Both the position numbers and the translations under genes were made by a program. From Desulfocapsa sp. (lineage in GTDB: Bacteria; Desulfobacterota; Desulfobulbia; Desulfobulbales; Desulfocapsaceae): a stretch of DNA of 38,710 nucleotides. Positions 26,420-34,506 of the stretch are shown in pieces. The stretch is taken from positions 1-38,710 of the forward strand of contig JAFLJS010000048.1 in the NCBI GenBank assembly GCA_022712895.1, in the 5' to 3' direction. The notes beneath the pieces are model-generated. The model did not search any database, had not been told where the DNA came from, and saw only the letters and a program-made list of their open reading frames with translations. The first letter of the stretch is position 1, and each line of letters starts with the position of its first letter.

Positions 26420-27239
26420 TACTTTTTTTCAAAAGCTTTAGCTCTTTAACTTTACAGTTAATCATAAATTCATAAAAGGCTCGGAGAACACTAAATATAA
26501 ATCCTGCTCGACCATCCAGGAAACCCCTTTTTAGAATGTACAAAGCAAAAAACATAGCCAGTGGTCTTCCGGGCATCCGGTAGACAAGCCCTTTTAGTGC
26601 CCGTCGCCTGTCGGTGGGATCATTGCTGAAGAACTCACTAAATGAAGGTGGCGCCAACCCACCCTTGATTAATAGCTTCGCTTCCATCGTGGAATAGCGA
26701 TTGTGTTTGTCAATCCATGACGCAATACCTTTGTTAAACGGGTAGTGGTAGAGATGTTCCTGTAAATAACCAACCGTGCCACCTGTGACATACTCTTCAT
26801 TTATTTCCCGTTCAACCTGTACAGAACCAATTTTAATTAACCTGCCAAACCAGGTTGGATAACCGCTACTGTGTTTGATCCATTTGCCCAAGAAATGATC
26901 TTTACGCCGCATGCGGTAAATAGTTGTGTCATTTTGACAGTTTTTTAACTGTGTTTGTATTTCAGTGACCAGTTCCAACGGCACAGCCTCATCTGCATCC
27001 ACCATAAGTAACCAGTCATATTTGTAACTGATATCATTTAAACCATAATTACGTTGAGCCGAATAATTATCAAACGTTCTTTGTACAAAACGAGCGCCAG
27101 AAGCAAGTGCTAGCTGTTCCGTCTTGTCTGTACTGTATGAGTCAAGAACAACAACATCATCGCACCAGGAAAGGGAAGGGAAGCATATGGGAAGATTTAT
27201 TTCTTCGTTTAATGTGAGGATAAGGACAGAGACTGTCAT
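26412..27239 (-). CDS. Glycosyltransferase family 2 (WaaE/KdtX-like)
   Basis: A 275-residue GT-A enzyme: SVLILTLNEEINLPICFPSL at the start, VVLDSYSTDKTEQLA, then WLLMVDADEAVPLEL with the DxD motif. YSAQRNYGLN and the C-terminal RRALKGLVYRMPGRPLAMF are characteristic of the WaaE-like group that adds glucose to lipopolysaccharide core or EPS. Its ATG overlaps (ATGA) the stop of the DUF1016 remnant upstream, and its end overlaps the next GT2 gene. The sugar is unknown. Confidence 0.88.
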   Translation of the reverse strand: MTVSVLILTLNEEINLPICFPSLSWCDDVVVLDSYSTDKTEQLALASGARFVQRTFDNYSAQRNYGLNDISYKYDWLLMVDADEAVPLELVTEIQTQLKNCQNDTTIYRMRRKDHFLGKWIKHSSGYPTWFGRLIKIGSVQVEREINEEYVTGGTVGYLQEHLYHYPFNKGIASWIDKHNRYSTMEAKLLIKGGLAPPSFSEFFSNDPTDRRRALKGLVYRMPGRPLAMFFALYILKRGFLDGRAGFIFSVLRAFYEFMINCKVKELKLLKKSNE

Positions 27240-27691
27240 AGCAATTTACCCAGCGAAGATTGATTTGCAAAGATTAATGACGTCGTAGTTTTCACAACGT
27301 AAAAAATAGCCTCATCAATAGTTTTGTATTTGGCAATAATAGTAATATTATGCCCCCAGGGAATTGAACTGATTTTTTGAATTAACGGTGTTTTCTCGGG
27401 AGCAGACAATTGGCCAACGGGTTGTTGGCCAATTGCAGAGTGTTCGTTATAGAAGAGATACCACTGTCGCATATATTTAAGATTAGTGATCGAGAACCCT
27501 TTCATGTCTGGGAATTCAGCCATAAGGTCATGGCTAAGCTGCTTAAGCAAGCCATTGCCCCATTGGCTCTCATGTTGTTTGGTGATAATATCCGCTCCAA
27601 GTTGCCAGTAAAAATTCAAAAGCTCCTTATTGACTGTTACTGCTGCTTTGAGCTGGACAGTCAGTAGTTTGGTTTTTAGTTCAGCTAGCCA
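27236..27691 (-). pseudogene. DUF1016 (YhcG-like) N-terminal domain remnant
   Basis: The frame reads WLAELKTKLLTVQLKAAVTV, NKELLNFYWQLGADI, QWGNGLLKQLSHDLMAEFPD, then GFSITNLKYMRQWYLFY and IPWGHNITII. This is the N-terminal domain of YhcG-type PDDEXK nucleases. There is no in-frame ATG at the domain start: the nearest ATGs (27693-27698) are in another frame and hit a stop. The protein ends at about 150 residues without the C-terminal PDDEXK nuclease domain. A shorter frame could start at 27619. It is an inactive fragment of a host-defence or DNA-processing gene stranded in the EPS block. Confidence 0.8.
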
Positions 27692-27746
27692 TCATTTATA
27701 CGCCTGGGATTTAATTGAAGAGCGCATGCTATTTTCTTTTAAGTAG

Positions 27747-27974
27747 TTAGATATTGACGATTTGTTTTTCCTCTATTTCTATTCGTTTAGCATCAGGGAT
27801 AATTCCTAAAGGTTTCCCAATGCCATTTACACCTATTCACACAAAGCCGCCCTTATGGTTGGCAAAGGCACAAATCGTCTCAATTACTCCCTTGCCAAAA
27901 GAGGATTTGAATTCACCCCTCTTCGTTTCGCTATTGGTAGGGAGAGTTTCAATGCAATCTTGTGAAATTGTCAT
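27747..27974 (-). pseudogene. AlbA_2 (Schlafen-like ATP-binding) domain remnant
   Basis: From the ATG at 27974 the frame reads MTISQDCIETLPTNSETKRG, then GEFKSSFGKGVIETICAFAN, HKGGFV, an in-frame TGA (27837-27839), IGVNGIGKPLGIIPDAKRIE and a stop at 27747. This matches the start of AlbA_2-domain regulators (EFKxSFGKGVIETICAFANxKGGxxxIGV). The in-frame stop and early end mark it as broken. Its ATG overlaps the stop of the kinase-like gene (ATGA). Together with the adjoining DUF1016 remnant it suggests a decayed insertion. Confidence 0.78.
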
Positions 27975-28606
27975 GTGACCAGCTTGACGATTTGCCGGAT
28001 CGTGTTCTCTATAGTGCCATTGTTGTCAATAACTGTTATATTCGGTTCATTGGAATGACGCTCATAAAGTTCATACCGTCTAGGGAAATTCCGATCGTTC
28101 ATGCTTTCATTTCTAGTTTGACGTACGACATCAAATCCACGCTTAATAATGAAATATTGATTGTTCGTTGGTAATAGCGATTTGAAAAGACGAGAGACAA
28201 ATGATCCATGAGAAAAATTTAGCCTCGTATCAACTTCAAGATCAATCAAAATATCTATAACCCAACGATCGCAAATAATAGTTTTTTCAGAACATATTGC
28301 AGGTAAATATACTTTGAATATTGACACCATCAAAGTATCAATAAACGTTGAGCCAACGAACAGCCAGGAGACTATTTTGGAGGTATGGAAGTTATGATAA
28401 CCAACTCTTGAAGCTTTGAAATGTTCGTATTTTGTCAGGCCAATGATCCTGCAAAAAAGCAAAATAAATTTTGTGAGATAGTGGTTATAGCGTAGCCAGA
28501 CATAGCGACTTCCACGCCCTTGCTTGCGAAGTCCTTTTTCCACAGCTTCAATGATGGTCGTTTTGCCTGAGCCATCAATGCCGCTTACAATTATGACTTT
28601 ATTCAT
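27971..28606 (-). CDS. Thymidylate-kinase-like P-loop protein
   Basis: A 211-residue cytoplasmic P-loop protein with GIDGSGKTT (9-17) at the N-terminus and ICDRWVIDILIDLEVD, which resembles the DR(Y/W) segment of dTMP kinases. The middle is unusually hydrophobic for dTMP kinase. Such proteins occur in glycan loci and may phosphorylate a sugar or lipid intermediate rather than dTMP; this is inference. It lies 13 bases after a glycosyltransferase gene in the same - strand operon. Confidence 0.7.
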   Translation of the reverse strand: MNKVIIVSGIDGSGKTTIIEAVEKGLRKQGRGSRYVWLRYNHYLTKFILLFCRIIGLTKYEHFKASRVGYHNFHTSKIVSWLFVGSTFIDTLMVSIFKVYLPAICSEKTIICDRWVIDILIDLEVDTRLNFSHGSFVSRLFKSLLPTNNQYFIIKRGFDVVRQTRNESMNDRNFPRRYELYERHSNEPNITVIDNNGTIENTIRQIVKLVT

Positions 28607-28619
28607 CTAGAGATTGAAC

Positions 28620-29810
28620 TCATATCTTTGCTAACGCCTTATTTGCAACTTCAACCCATTGCCTGGAAACAGACTGCCAGTCAGGGTGATTTGAATAGGC
28701 GTCGATAGTGTTTTGGCATTTCATTTTATAAAAAGCAGTGTCTTGATGAAGCTTTAGCATGGCATTGGCGAGTTCCTTACAATTTCCAACCTTGGGAGAT
28801 AAACCAATATGTTTTACAAAATCACCAGTTCCTCCTGGAGAAGTGGTAATAATAGGTTTACCCCAAGTCATAGCCTCGATAATAGCCAGTGGAATTTCTG
28901 ATGGAACAAGGATGAACGGCATTGTTACCGCATGGCATGTGGACATAAAACTATGTAGTTCTTCAGGCTTGAGTGAATCCCAAATTGAGTAAATTTTTTC
29001 ACTGTTTCTACAGTGCTTAATAGTGAGTTTTACTTTTTTACTATCTAGGACTCCATCTGATCGAAATAAACAAACGAGACGAATACCTGGATCAACACCA
29101 GCAGCTATATCGAAAGCTTTGAGTAGCTTAAAAATACCACGAATGCCACTAGGCGGCCCCATGAAAAGATAAAAACATTTATCCCCTAGCCAGTTTTTGA
29201 AATCGTTGGGTAAGGGGGAGATTGTATTTGCGGAGGGAGTATTTTCTTTTCCAGGAGGAATAACAAAGGTTTTTGTCCTAGGCCAGCCAGATGTGATAGC
29301 GCTGTCTGCTGTGGCTTGAGTCATTGTCAGGATAGCCTTAACTCTAAGTCTCTTGAAGTTGTTGATCTGTCTTTTTTTGTTCCAAAACGTTTCAAGTAAG
29401 TATGGTAAAGTGTTTCGTATGCCTATAGTCTTAACCGCTTGGAAACATGCTGGAAAAGAGTAAACTCCACCCGGAAACCAGAAGATGAGAGGTGCCTCGA
29501 TTTTCGTAATGGCTTTTAGTCTCTTGGAAGATTCACGCCATGCTATTGGCCAAAAGATAACCTCCGGTCGTATTCTTTCTAGTTCTGTATTCAAATCAGA
29601 AATGAGTGAATCTTCTGGTGACTTACGGATTTCTCGTGTCCCTTGAGGGATTAAATGCCCCTGTAATTCACATTTCCGACAACCTAAAGAGATTAAATGA
29701 GCTTCATGCCCATCGTTTTGCATATGGGTTACAATATCACAAACAGTCCGCCATGGCATAAGGTGACTTTTTTCAATAGTAAGGTTATGAACTACAATGA
29801 GAATTTTCAT
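28620..29810 (-). CDS. Glycosyltransferase, GT-B fold (GT4-like)
   Basis: A 396-residue GT-B enzyme: N-terminal Rossmann start MKILIVVHNLTIEKSHLMPW, hinge VIPPGKEN and KCFYLFMGPPSGIRGIFKLLKAFD. The donor-binding C-domain has PSEIPLAIIEAMTWGKPIITTSPGGTGDFV, the GT4 EX7E-type block. It adds one sugar to the EPS repeat unit; donor unknown. It overlaps the upstream glycosyltransferase by 4 bases. Confidence 0.85.
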   Translation of the reverse strand: MKILIVVHNLTIEKSHLMPWRTVCDIVTHMQNDGHEAHLISLGCRKCELQGHLIPQGTREIRKSPEDSLISDLNTELERIRPEVIFWPIAWRESSKRLKAITKIEAPLIFWFPGGVYSFPACFQAVKTIGIRNTLPYLLETFWNKKRQINNFKRLRVKAILTMTQATADSAITSGWPRTKTFVIPPGKENTPSANTISPLPNDFKNWLGDKCFYLFMGPPSGIRGIFKLLKAFDIAAGVDPGIRLVCLFRSDGVLDSKKVKLTIKHCRNSEKIYSIWDSLKPEELHSFMSTCHAVTMPFILVPSEIPLAIIEAMTWGKPIITTSPGGTGDFVKHIGLSPKVGNCKELANAMLKLHQDTAFYKMKCQNTIDAYSNHPDWQSVSRQWVEVANKALAKI

Positions 29811-30967
29811 GTAGGATTTCCCTCATAGACTCCAGCCTTCTTGCCGCAGTCAATGAGCCAGTCAGCAGTTTCACGTACCATTGTTTCTACTGTGAATTTC
29901 TGCAAAAAACGGTCTCTTGCCTTAGCCGCAAGCTTCTCCTGCAGAACTTTGTCACTCATCAATTGCTTAATTGCCTCGGCAAGGCTGATGGAGTCGTGGG
30001 GCGGGATAATAATGGCCTCTTTCATATGCCGGACTGATTCGGTATTCCCGCCGACATCAGTGGCAATAATCGTTTTTTTGGCCCGCATGGCTTCGATAAT
30101 AGCTATTGAGTGGTTTTCTGCCAGGGACGGTAGAATAAAGATGTCAATAGCCCCAAGACACTGATCAATATCGGATCTGAAGCCAGTGAATTTAATCTTG
30201 TGGGTCAAACCCAATTGCTTAACTTGTTCATTGAGGGCTTGATCTAGAGTGCCTGTGCCAACAATTACCAGCTTGGGCATTGGCCCATCTTTCTTGATGA
30301 GTCCCATGGCCTCAATTAAAAAAGTCACTCCCTTTACCGGGGCAAGTCGACTGGCTATTCCTAAGAGAATTTCATCTTCCCTGACCCCCCACTCTTGTCG
30401 TAAACGGTCTCGTTGCGAATTGTCAGGTGGCCTATTCTCAATGCCGTTATGGATAACGGTCAGTTTAGCAGGGGGGATGTTTTTATTCGAGAGGTATCTT
30501 TGTGAATACTCAGCTACACAAACTGTGTCCACGGCCACATGGCGCAAAAAAAACTGAGTGAACGTATCCAGAGCAGTGGCCACAAAGCGCCTGCCAAATG
30601 TGGTGGCATGGTACAAGCCATGATACGAGGAAACGATAGGTATGGGTTTTCTACTAACAAACCTTGCTAATAGGGAGATGAAGTGGCCATTAAAACCATG
30701 GGTCAAGATGAGATCTGGAGAATCTTGTTTTATCAGTGTTGACAGGCGGAAAATCCAGGAGAAATCTAAGCGTGATGATATATTGATTGTTTTTGCGTTG
30801 AGTTTGGCTAAATTGTTCTTGTCGGTTTGCCAACCTTTCCCGATAACGCAGGCACTTTTAATTTTTACTGGTGCGTATTCGTTGACCAACTGAATAAGAG
30901 TTGCGTATTTGCCTATGCCTCCTATAGAGAAGCCCCAATGGATGCTTAAAACATTTAAGGAATCCAT
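29807..30967 (-). CDS. Glycosyltransferase family 4
   Basis: A 386-residue GT-B enzyme with the N-terminal Gly-rich loop WGFSIGGIGKYATLIQ, then VSSYHGLYHAT, VIHNGIENRP, GIASRLAPVKGVTFLIEAM and PSLAENHSIAIIEAMRAKKTIIATDVGGNTE, which contains the EX7E motif. All core GT4 features are intact. It overlaps the gene after it by 4 bases and touches the upstream nucleotidyltransferase stop. Sugar specificity cannot be read from the sequence. Confidence 0.92.
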   Translation of the reverse strand: MDSLNVLSIHWGFSIGGIGKYATLIQLVNEYAPVKIKSACVIGKGWQTDKNNLAKLNAKTINISSRLDFSWIFRLSTLIKQDSPDLILTHGFNGHFISLLARFVSRKPIPIVSSYHGLYHATTFGRRFVATALDTFTQFFLRHVAVDTVCVAEYSQRYLSNKNIPPAKLTVIHNGIENRPPDNSQRDRLRQEWGVREDEILLGIASRLAPVKGVTFLIEAMGLIKKDGPMPKLVIVGTGTLDQALNEQVKQLGLTHKIKFTGFRSDIDQCLGAIDIFILPSLAENHSIAIIEAMRAKKTIIATDVGGNTESVRHMKEAIIIPPHDSISLAEAIKQLMSDKVLQEKLAAKARDRFLQKFTVETMVRETADWLIDCGKKAGVYEGNPT

Positions 30968-31644
30968 TATCTCAGACTCTTGATTCCGACTTCTTTCCCC
31001 TCAGGGTAAGCCACGTCGAGGCGGAGATCATCTTTAATTAAAAAAAGAGGATATTCATCGTCACGCATCTTCTGTAAAAAAAAGATGCCATCTGCAAGGT
31101 AAATATCTAATGGCTGTTTGTTAAATACAGCTATTATTCTTTCTCTGACTAGAATTAAATAGGCTGCCATCCCATTTAATATTCCGGGGTGGCGAACCAA
31201 ACGCAAATCAAGATCACTCCTGTCGTGCCATTTTCCTCTTACAACACTACCAAATACCAGGAGACCAGAGATACTAGAATGTCGCTTTAGGCGTGTAGTC
31301 ATGGAGTTCAAATAGTGAACAGTTTCTATTTCTCCAGGGTTGGTCAGTCGGGGAAATGCGAAGAGGAGGCAAGCCCACCAGTTATTATTGAAAACCCAAT
31401 TTAACGTATGGATTATTATGATAATTATTGTAATTCTGATATAAATTGAAAATACGTATGGAAGTTGATCCTGTATTGTGAATAAAATGAAGATTAATGG
31501 AGAAATTTCAAAAATAATCCTCCAGAACCGTTCAGTTTTGTCTAGGTAGAAGAATCCTTGATGCGCCCAATTGCGTAGAAGATTGAGCAGCTTTGCTGGC
31601 CCACCTTTTGTTGCCTTTCTTGGCTTTTGTTTTGTTGATGTCAT
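30967..31644 (-). CDS. Membrane-associated nucleotidyltransferase-domain protein
   Basis: A 225-residue protein with one or two hydrophobic helices (FWRIIFEISPLIFILFTI; YIRITIIIIIIHTLNWVF). A pol-beta-type nucleotidyltransferase motif follows: SGLLVFGSVVRGKWHDRSDLDLRLV, giving GS(x)xRG...SDxDL. This resembles minimal nucleotidyltransferases more than the large NTP_transf_5 protein at 24504. The substrate is unknown. Tight spacing (11 bases after the upstream glycosyltransferase, one-base overlap with the next) puts it in the EPS operon. Confidence 0.75.
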   Translation of the reverse strand: MTSTKQKPRKATKGGPAKLLNLLRNWAHQGFFYLDKTERFWRIIFEISPLIFILFTIQDQLPYVFSIYIRITIIIIIIHTLNWVFNNNWWACLLFAFPRLTNPGEIETVHYLNSMTTRLKRHSSISGLLVFGSVVRGKWHDRSDLDLRLVRHPGILNGMAAYLILVRERIIAVFNKQPLDIYLADGIFFLQKMRDDEYPLFLIKDDLRLDVAYPEGKEVGIKSLR

Positions 31645-31655
31645 GGGAATACTTT

Positions 31656-32828
31656 TTATTGTCTGTTTTTACCAGAACAATTGTTTAATGCTTCAATTAG
31701 TTTAGGTATGACTTTTGTGGGAATATGGTGTTTTGCGATATATTGTTTTGAGTTTTTTCTGATGCTGGAGATTCTCTCATTGTCGTCAAGTAGTTCTGAG
31801 ATGTGATGTTTTAATTGAAGTGCTAGGTAGCGATGGTCGTTTACGTGTGTTTTAGACAATTTTTTGTCAACAATGACTCCTAGAGAGTTGTCTTGTATTA
31901 TATTATCTGGGTCAATGTTTAAAGACACGACTGGTTTGCCATTCATCCAGGATTGTAGAAATGTGTTAGGAAAACCTTCTTGTGTCGAAGTATTTAGGAA
32001 AATTTTTGTTTCTGAAAAAAAATATTCCATTTCTGAAGGTGGTAGCATGCCAAGAAAATTCAGGTTAGTCGTGTTTTTGCAATCTTGTCTCGCCTGGGAA
32101 AACCTAGCTTTATCTGATATGTTCATTGCTATAGCAAATTTTGTTTCTGGCATTAACTCTGCCAGATGAACTACGATTTCATACCGTTTTTTTTCAGCTG
32201 AGTTACCGACCCATAAAACGTCAATATTTTTATGAGTACTTCTTGTTTCTATAGGGGGGGGGCTGTGAGTATCTGTTAATGTCGTACAGATACTGTTAAC
32301 AACAAATGATCTTATTCCATAATTATCTAGGAAACCACGCTGTTGTTCTTTTGTCTGGGCAATTACCATATCTGTCTGCTTGAGTCCCCAGTCTTGGAGC
32401 CATCCTGCAAGTGCATTTACTTTTCGAAGTGATGGTATTGCATCAAATGTCATTTGACCCCAAAATATGAGTTTTTTATTGAAGAGACGACAAAATATAG
32501 ACAAAGGAGTTAGTAAATGTCCGGGAACCTTAATTACAAAGTATTTACTATTTGTTTTTTTCATTGCAAAAAACAAGCTGAGCCAATCTAAAGGCATGCG
32601 GAAGTTGCTTCCTCCAAGATATGAAAAACTACAAGGATAAACAGGAAGGATGGTTTTTTGTCTCGTATGGCTTTCAATGGGGTGTTCAGTAATAAAAGAA
32701 ACATCCCAGCCCAAAGATTCTAATTCTTTACCAAAAAGAAGGAATTGTCGTTCAGCACCGCCAGCTCCCTTTTCATTAGGGATGAGTAAAGGATATGCAT
32801 AGGGAGATATAAAACAGATGCTTTGCAA
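31656..32828 (-). CDS. Glycosyltransferase family 4 with a poly-C tract
   Basis: A 390-residue GT-B enzyme: N-terminal NEKGAGGAERQFLLFGKELESLGWDV, donor domain with IDVLWVGNSAEKKRYEIVVHLAELMPE and STQEGFPNTFLQSWMNGKPVVSLNIDPDN. A run of nine C bases (32254-32262 as G on the + strand) encodes Pro190-192 near the domain hinge; a one-base slip would abolish the donor domain. Downstream lies a degraded acyltransferase on its 5' side (32868-33413), so this gene probably shares the transcript from 36873 or earlier. Confidence 0.88.
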   Translation of the reverse strand: MQSICFISPYAYPLLIPNEKGAGGAERQFLLFGKELESLGWDVSFITEHPIESHTRQKTILPVYPCSFSYLGGSNFRMPLDWLSLFFAMKKTNSKYFVIKVPGHLLTPLSIFCRLFNKKLIFWGQMTFDAIPSLRKVNALAGWLQDWGLKQTDMVIAQTKEQQRGFLDNYGIRSFVVNSICTTLTDTHSPPPIETRSTHKNIDVLWVGNSAEKKRYEIVVHLAELMPETKFAIAMNISDKARFSQARQDCKNTTNLNFLGMLPPSEMEYFFSETKIFLNTSTQEGFPNTFLQSWMNGKPVVSLNIDPDNIIQDNSLGVIVDKKLSKTHVNDHRYLALQLKHHISELLDDNERISSIRKNSKQYIAKHHIPTKVIPKLIEALNNCSGKNRQ

Positions 32829-32867
32829 ATTAGTGTCTCTTAGGGGACTGGTTGAGAGAAAGATATG

Positions 32868-33413
32868 TTAAGACAATATCTTTTTTGTCATTAAATTTTT
32901 CAACTTTGTATGGATGCATTGAGGAGAGCGCCTTTTTATAAAATCGGTCATAGTGCTAATAATGCGAGCTGGGGAGCCTACGACAATACAATCTGATGGG
33001 ATATTTTTTATTACGATTGGAACGTGTGCCAATCACAACATTATCTCCTATGGAAATCTGAGGCATTCTTAATACCCTGTTTCCGATAAAGACATTATTG
33101 CCGATGATGATTGTACCCAAAATATCAAGTGTGGGGGCATTTAGCAGGCGTCTTATTATCCATGTAGCCCATCATGAGTAAATAATTGCACATCTATTTC
33201 AATTATGAACATAATTACCAATTGTTATTAGATAAGCTTATGGAATAGAATAACCTTGAAGCCTACAATGTTTGCCAATTTGTGCACCTTCTTTTCGAAG
33301 TAGTCGTATTGGGTTTTTATAGATAAAATTCTGTAGCCAACTCGTTTAAACTTATCACGATGCTTAAAAAATATAGAAAAGAGCAAGTTCTCGATTAGAG
33401 TTGGGTTATGCAT
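32868..33413 (-). pseudogene. Hexapeptide-repeat acyltransferase, frameshifted
   Basis: Reading the - strand in switching frames rebuilds a left-handed beta-helix acetyltransferase. MHNPTLIENLLFSIFFKHRD begins at 33413 and runs to KKVHKLANI, then shifts to GKHCRLQGYSIP. After a stop come AYLITIGNYVHN, THDG in yet another frame, LLNAPTLDILGTIIIGNNVF, ISIGDNVVIGT, then a shift to IPSDCIVVGSPARIISTMTD and KRRSPQ, ending at 32868. Several frameshifts and stops are needed, so it is a pseudogene. The intact ancestor would have O-acetylated an EPS sugar. Its start overlaps the end of the upstream glycosyltransferase. Confidence 0.85.
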
Positions 33414-34506
33414 TCGTTTCTAGGTACAAGTCTATGTGCTTATCTGTCATGGTCTGGAGAGAGAATGCTTCGTCAATTGTTTTTTTTGCGGAAATGGATG
33501 ACTCAATCCATGAATGTACATTGGTGTCAAGCCAGCACTGTATCGCTTTTGCTGTTTGCTCTGGTTTCTGTGGAGGAACTAAAGTGCCAAAAGAGGTGTT
33601 TCGTATTAACTCAATAGAACCACCTACAGCAGTGGATATAACAGGGACTCCATTGGCAAGAGCTTCAAGGATAGAATTGCTATTGCCTTCATGCAATGAA
33701 GTGCTAACCAGTACACGGGCAGTCTGGAAAGGTATTTTCTTTTGGGGGACATTACCTAGGAAAATAAAGTGGTTATTGTATCCTGACTTGTGGCATATAG
33801 ATTCTAATGTCTCACGCATATTGCCATCACCAGCAATCACAAATCGGCATTGATATCCTTTTTCTAGAGTTATAATTGCACTCTCAATGAAGCAAGTAGG
33901 GTCTTTAATTTTCTTTAGACTACCAACAAAAAGCACGTCTGTTCTGCTCAGGGTTGATAGTTCTGAATAGTTAACTCCCCGTGATACCACCCCATTATTA
34001 ATGACGTTTATTGCACCATTTTTAATAATCGTTGCTTTCTCCAGTTGTTTTCTTATTTCCATGCTATTGCAGGTTCTTCCATCTGAATAGTTAAGTAATC
34101 TTTTGAGGTTTGTACGGTATTGATAGTTATACGTAAAATGCATATTCCTCACACCACTGATAATTGTGGGCCCATTGGGGTAGTTAGCGGCTTCGGCACC
34201 GAAAAACGGATCTTCAATACTAATATTAAAAAGATGTAATACTTCAATGTTGTGTAATTTTAATTTAAAGCGGAACCACCATAAACTAAATGGTCGAATA
34301 AGTCGTGAAAGATCCCAAAGGTACCAGACTTTAACCGGAGAGAAATCCACGCGTTGGGTGTGGTTAAACCGGAAGGGTCTATCCATGCAGAAAACGTAGA
34401 CTTGTACTTCTTTTTGCTTAAGGCTTTTTGCGAGGAGGGCCGCTTGCAACTCACTGCCACCAATTTTGAGAGAGCCTATCAGGATTGCTATACGCGGGCA
34501 TATCAT
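33406..34506 (-). CDS. Glycosyltransferase family 4
   Basis: A 366-residue GT-B enzyme starting MICPRIAILIGSLKIGGSE, with the GGSE loop of GT4 N-domains. The donor domain has DVLFVGSLKKIKDPTCFIESA, RFVIAGDGNMRETLE, VLVSTSLHEGNSNSILEALANGVPVISTAVGGSIE (EX7E). The frame is open to 34620, but the ATG at 34506 overlaps the polymerase stop by one base (TGATG), which fixes the start. It adds an EPS sugar; donor unknown. Confidence 0.9.
   Translation of the reverse strand: MICPRIAILIGSLKIGGSELQAALLAKSLKQKEVQVYVFCMDRPFRFNHTQRVDFSPVKVWYLWDLSRLIRPFSLWWFRFKLKLHNIEVLHLFNISIEDPFFGAEAANYPNGPTIISGVRNMHFTYNYQYRTNLKRLLNYSDGRTCNSMEIRKQLEKATIIKNGAINVINNGVVSRGVNYSELSTLSRTDVLFVGSLKKIKDPTCFIESAIITLEKGYQCRFVIAGDGNMRETLESICHKSGYNNHFIFLGNVPQKKIPFQTARVLVSTSLHEGNSNSILEALANGVPVISTAVGGSIELIRNTSFGTLVPPQKPEQTAKAIQCWLDTNVHSWIESSISAKKTIDEAFSLQTMTDKHIDLYLETNA

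Noticed and set aside
27837-27839. In-frame TGA in the AlbA_2 fragment as a possible selenocysteine codon
   Set aside because: The domain family has a hydrophobic or aromatic residue here, no SECIS-like hairpin is evident just downstream, and the gene ends early anyway.
27754-27978. 74-codon + strand frame opposite the AlbA_2 remnant
   Set aside because: The - strand translation matches a known domain over most of this stretch, so the + strand frame is a shadow.
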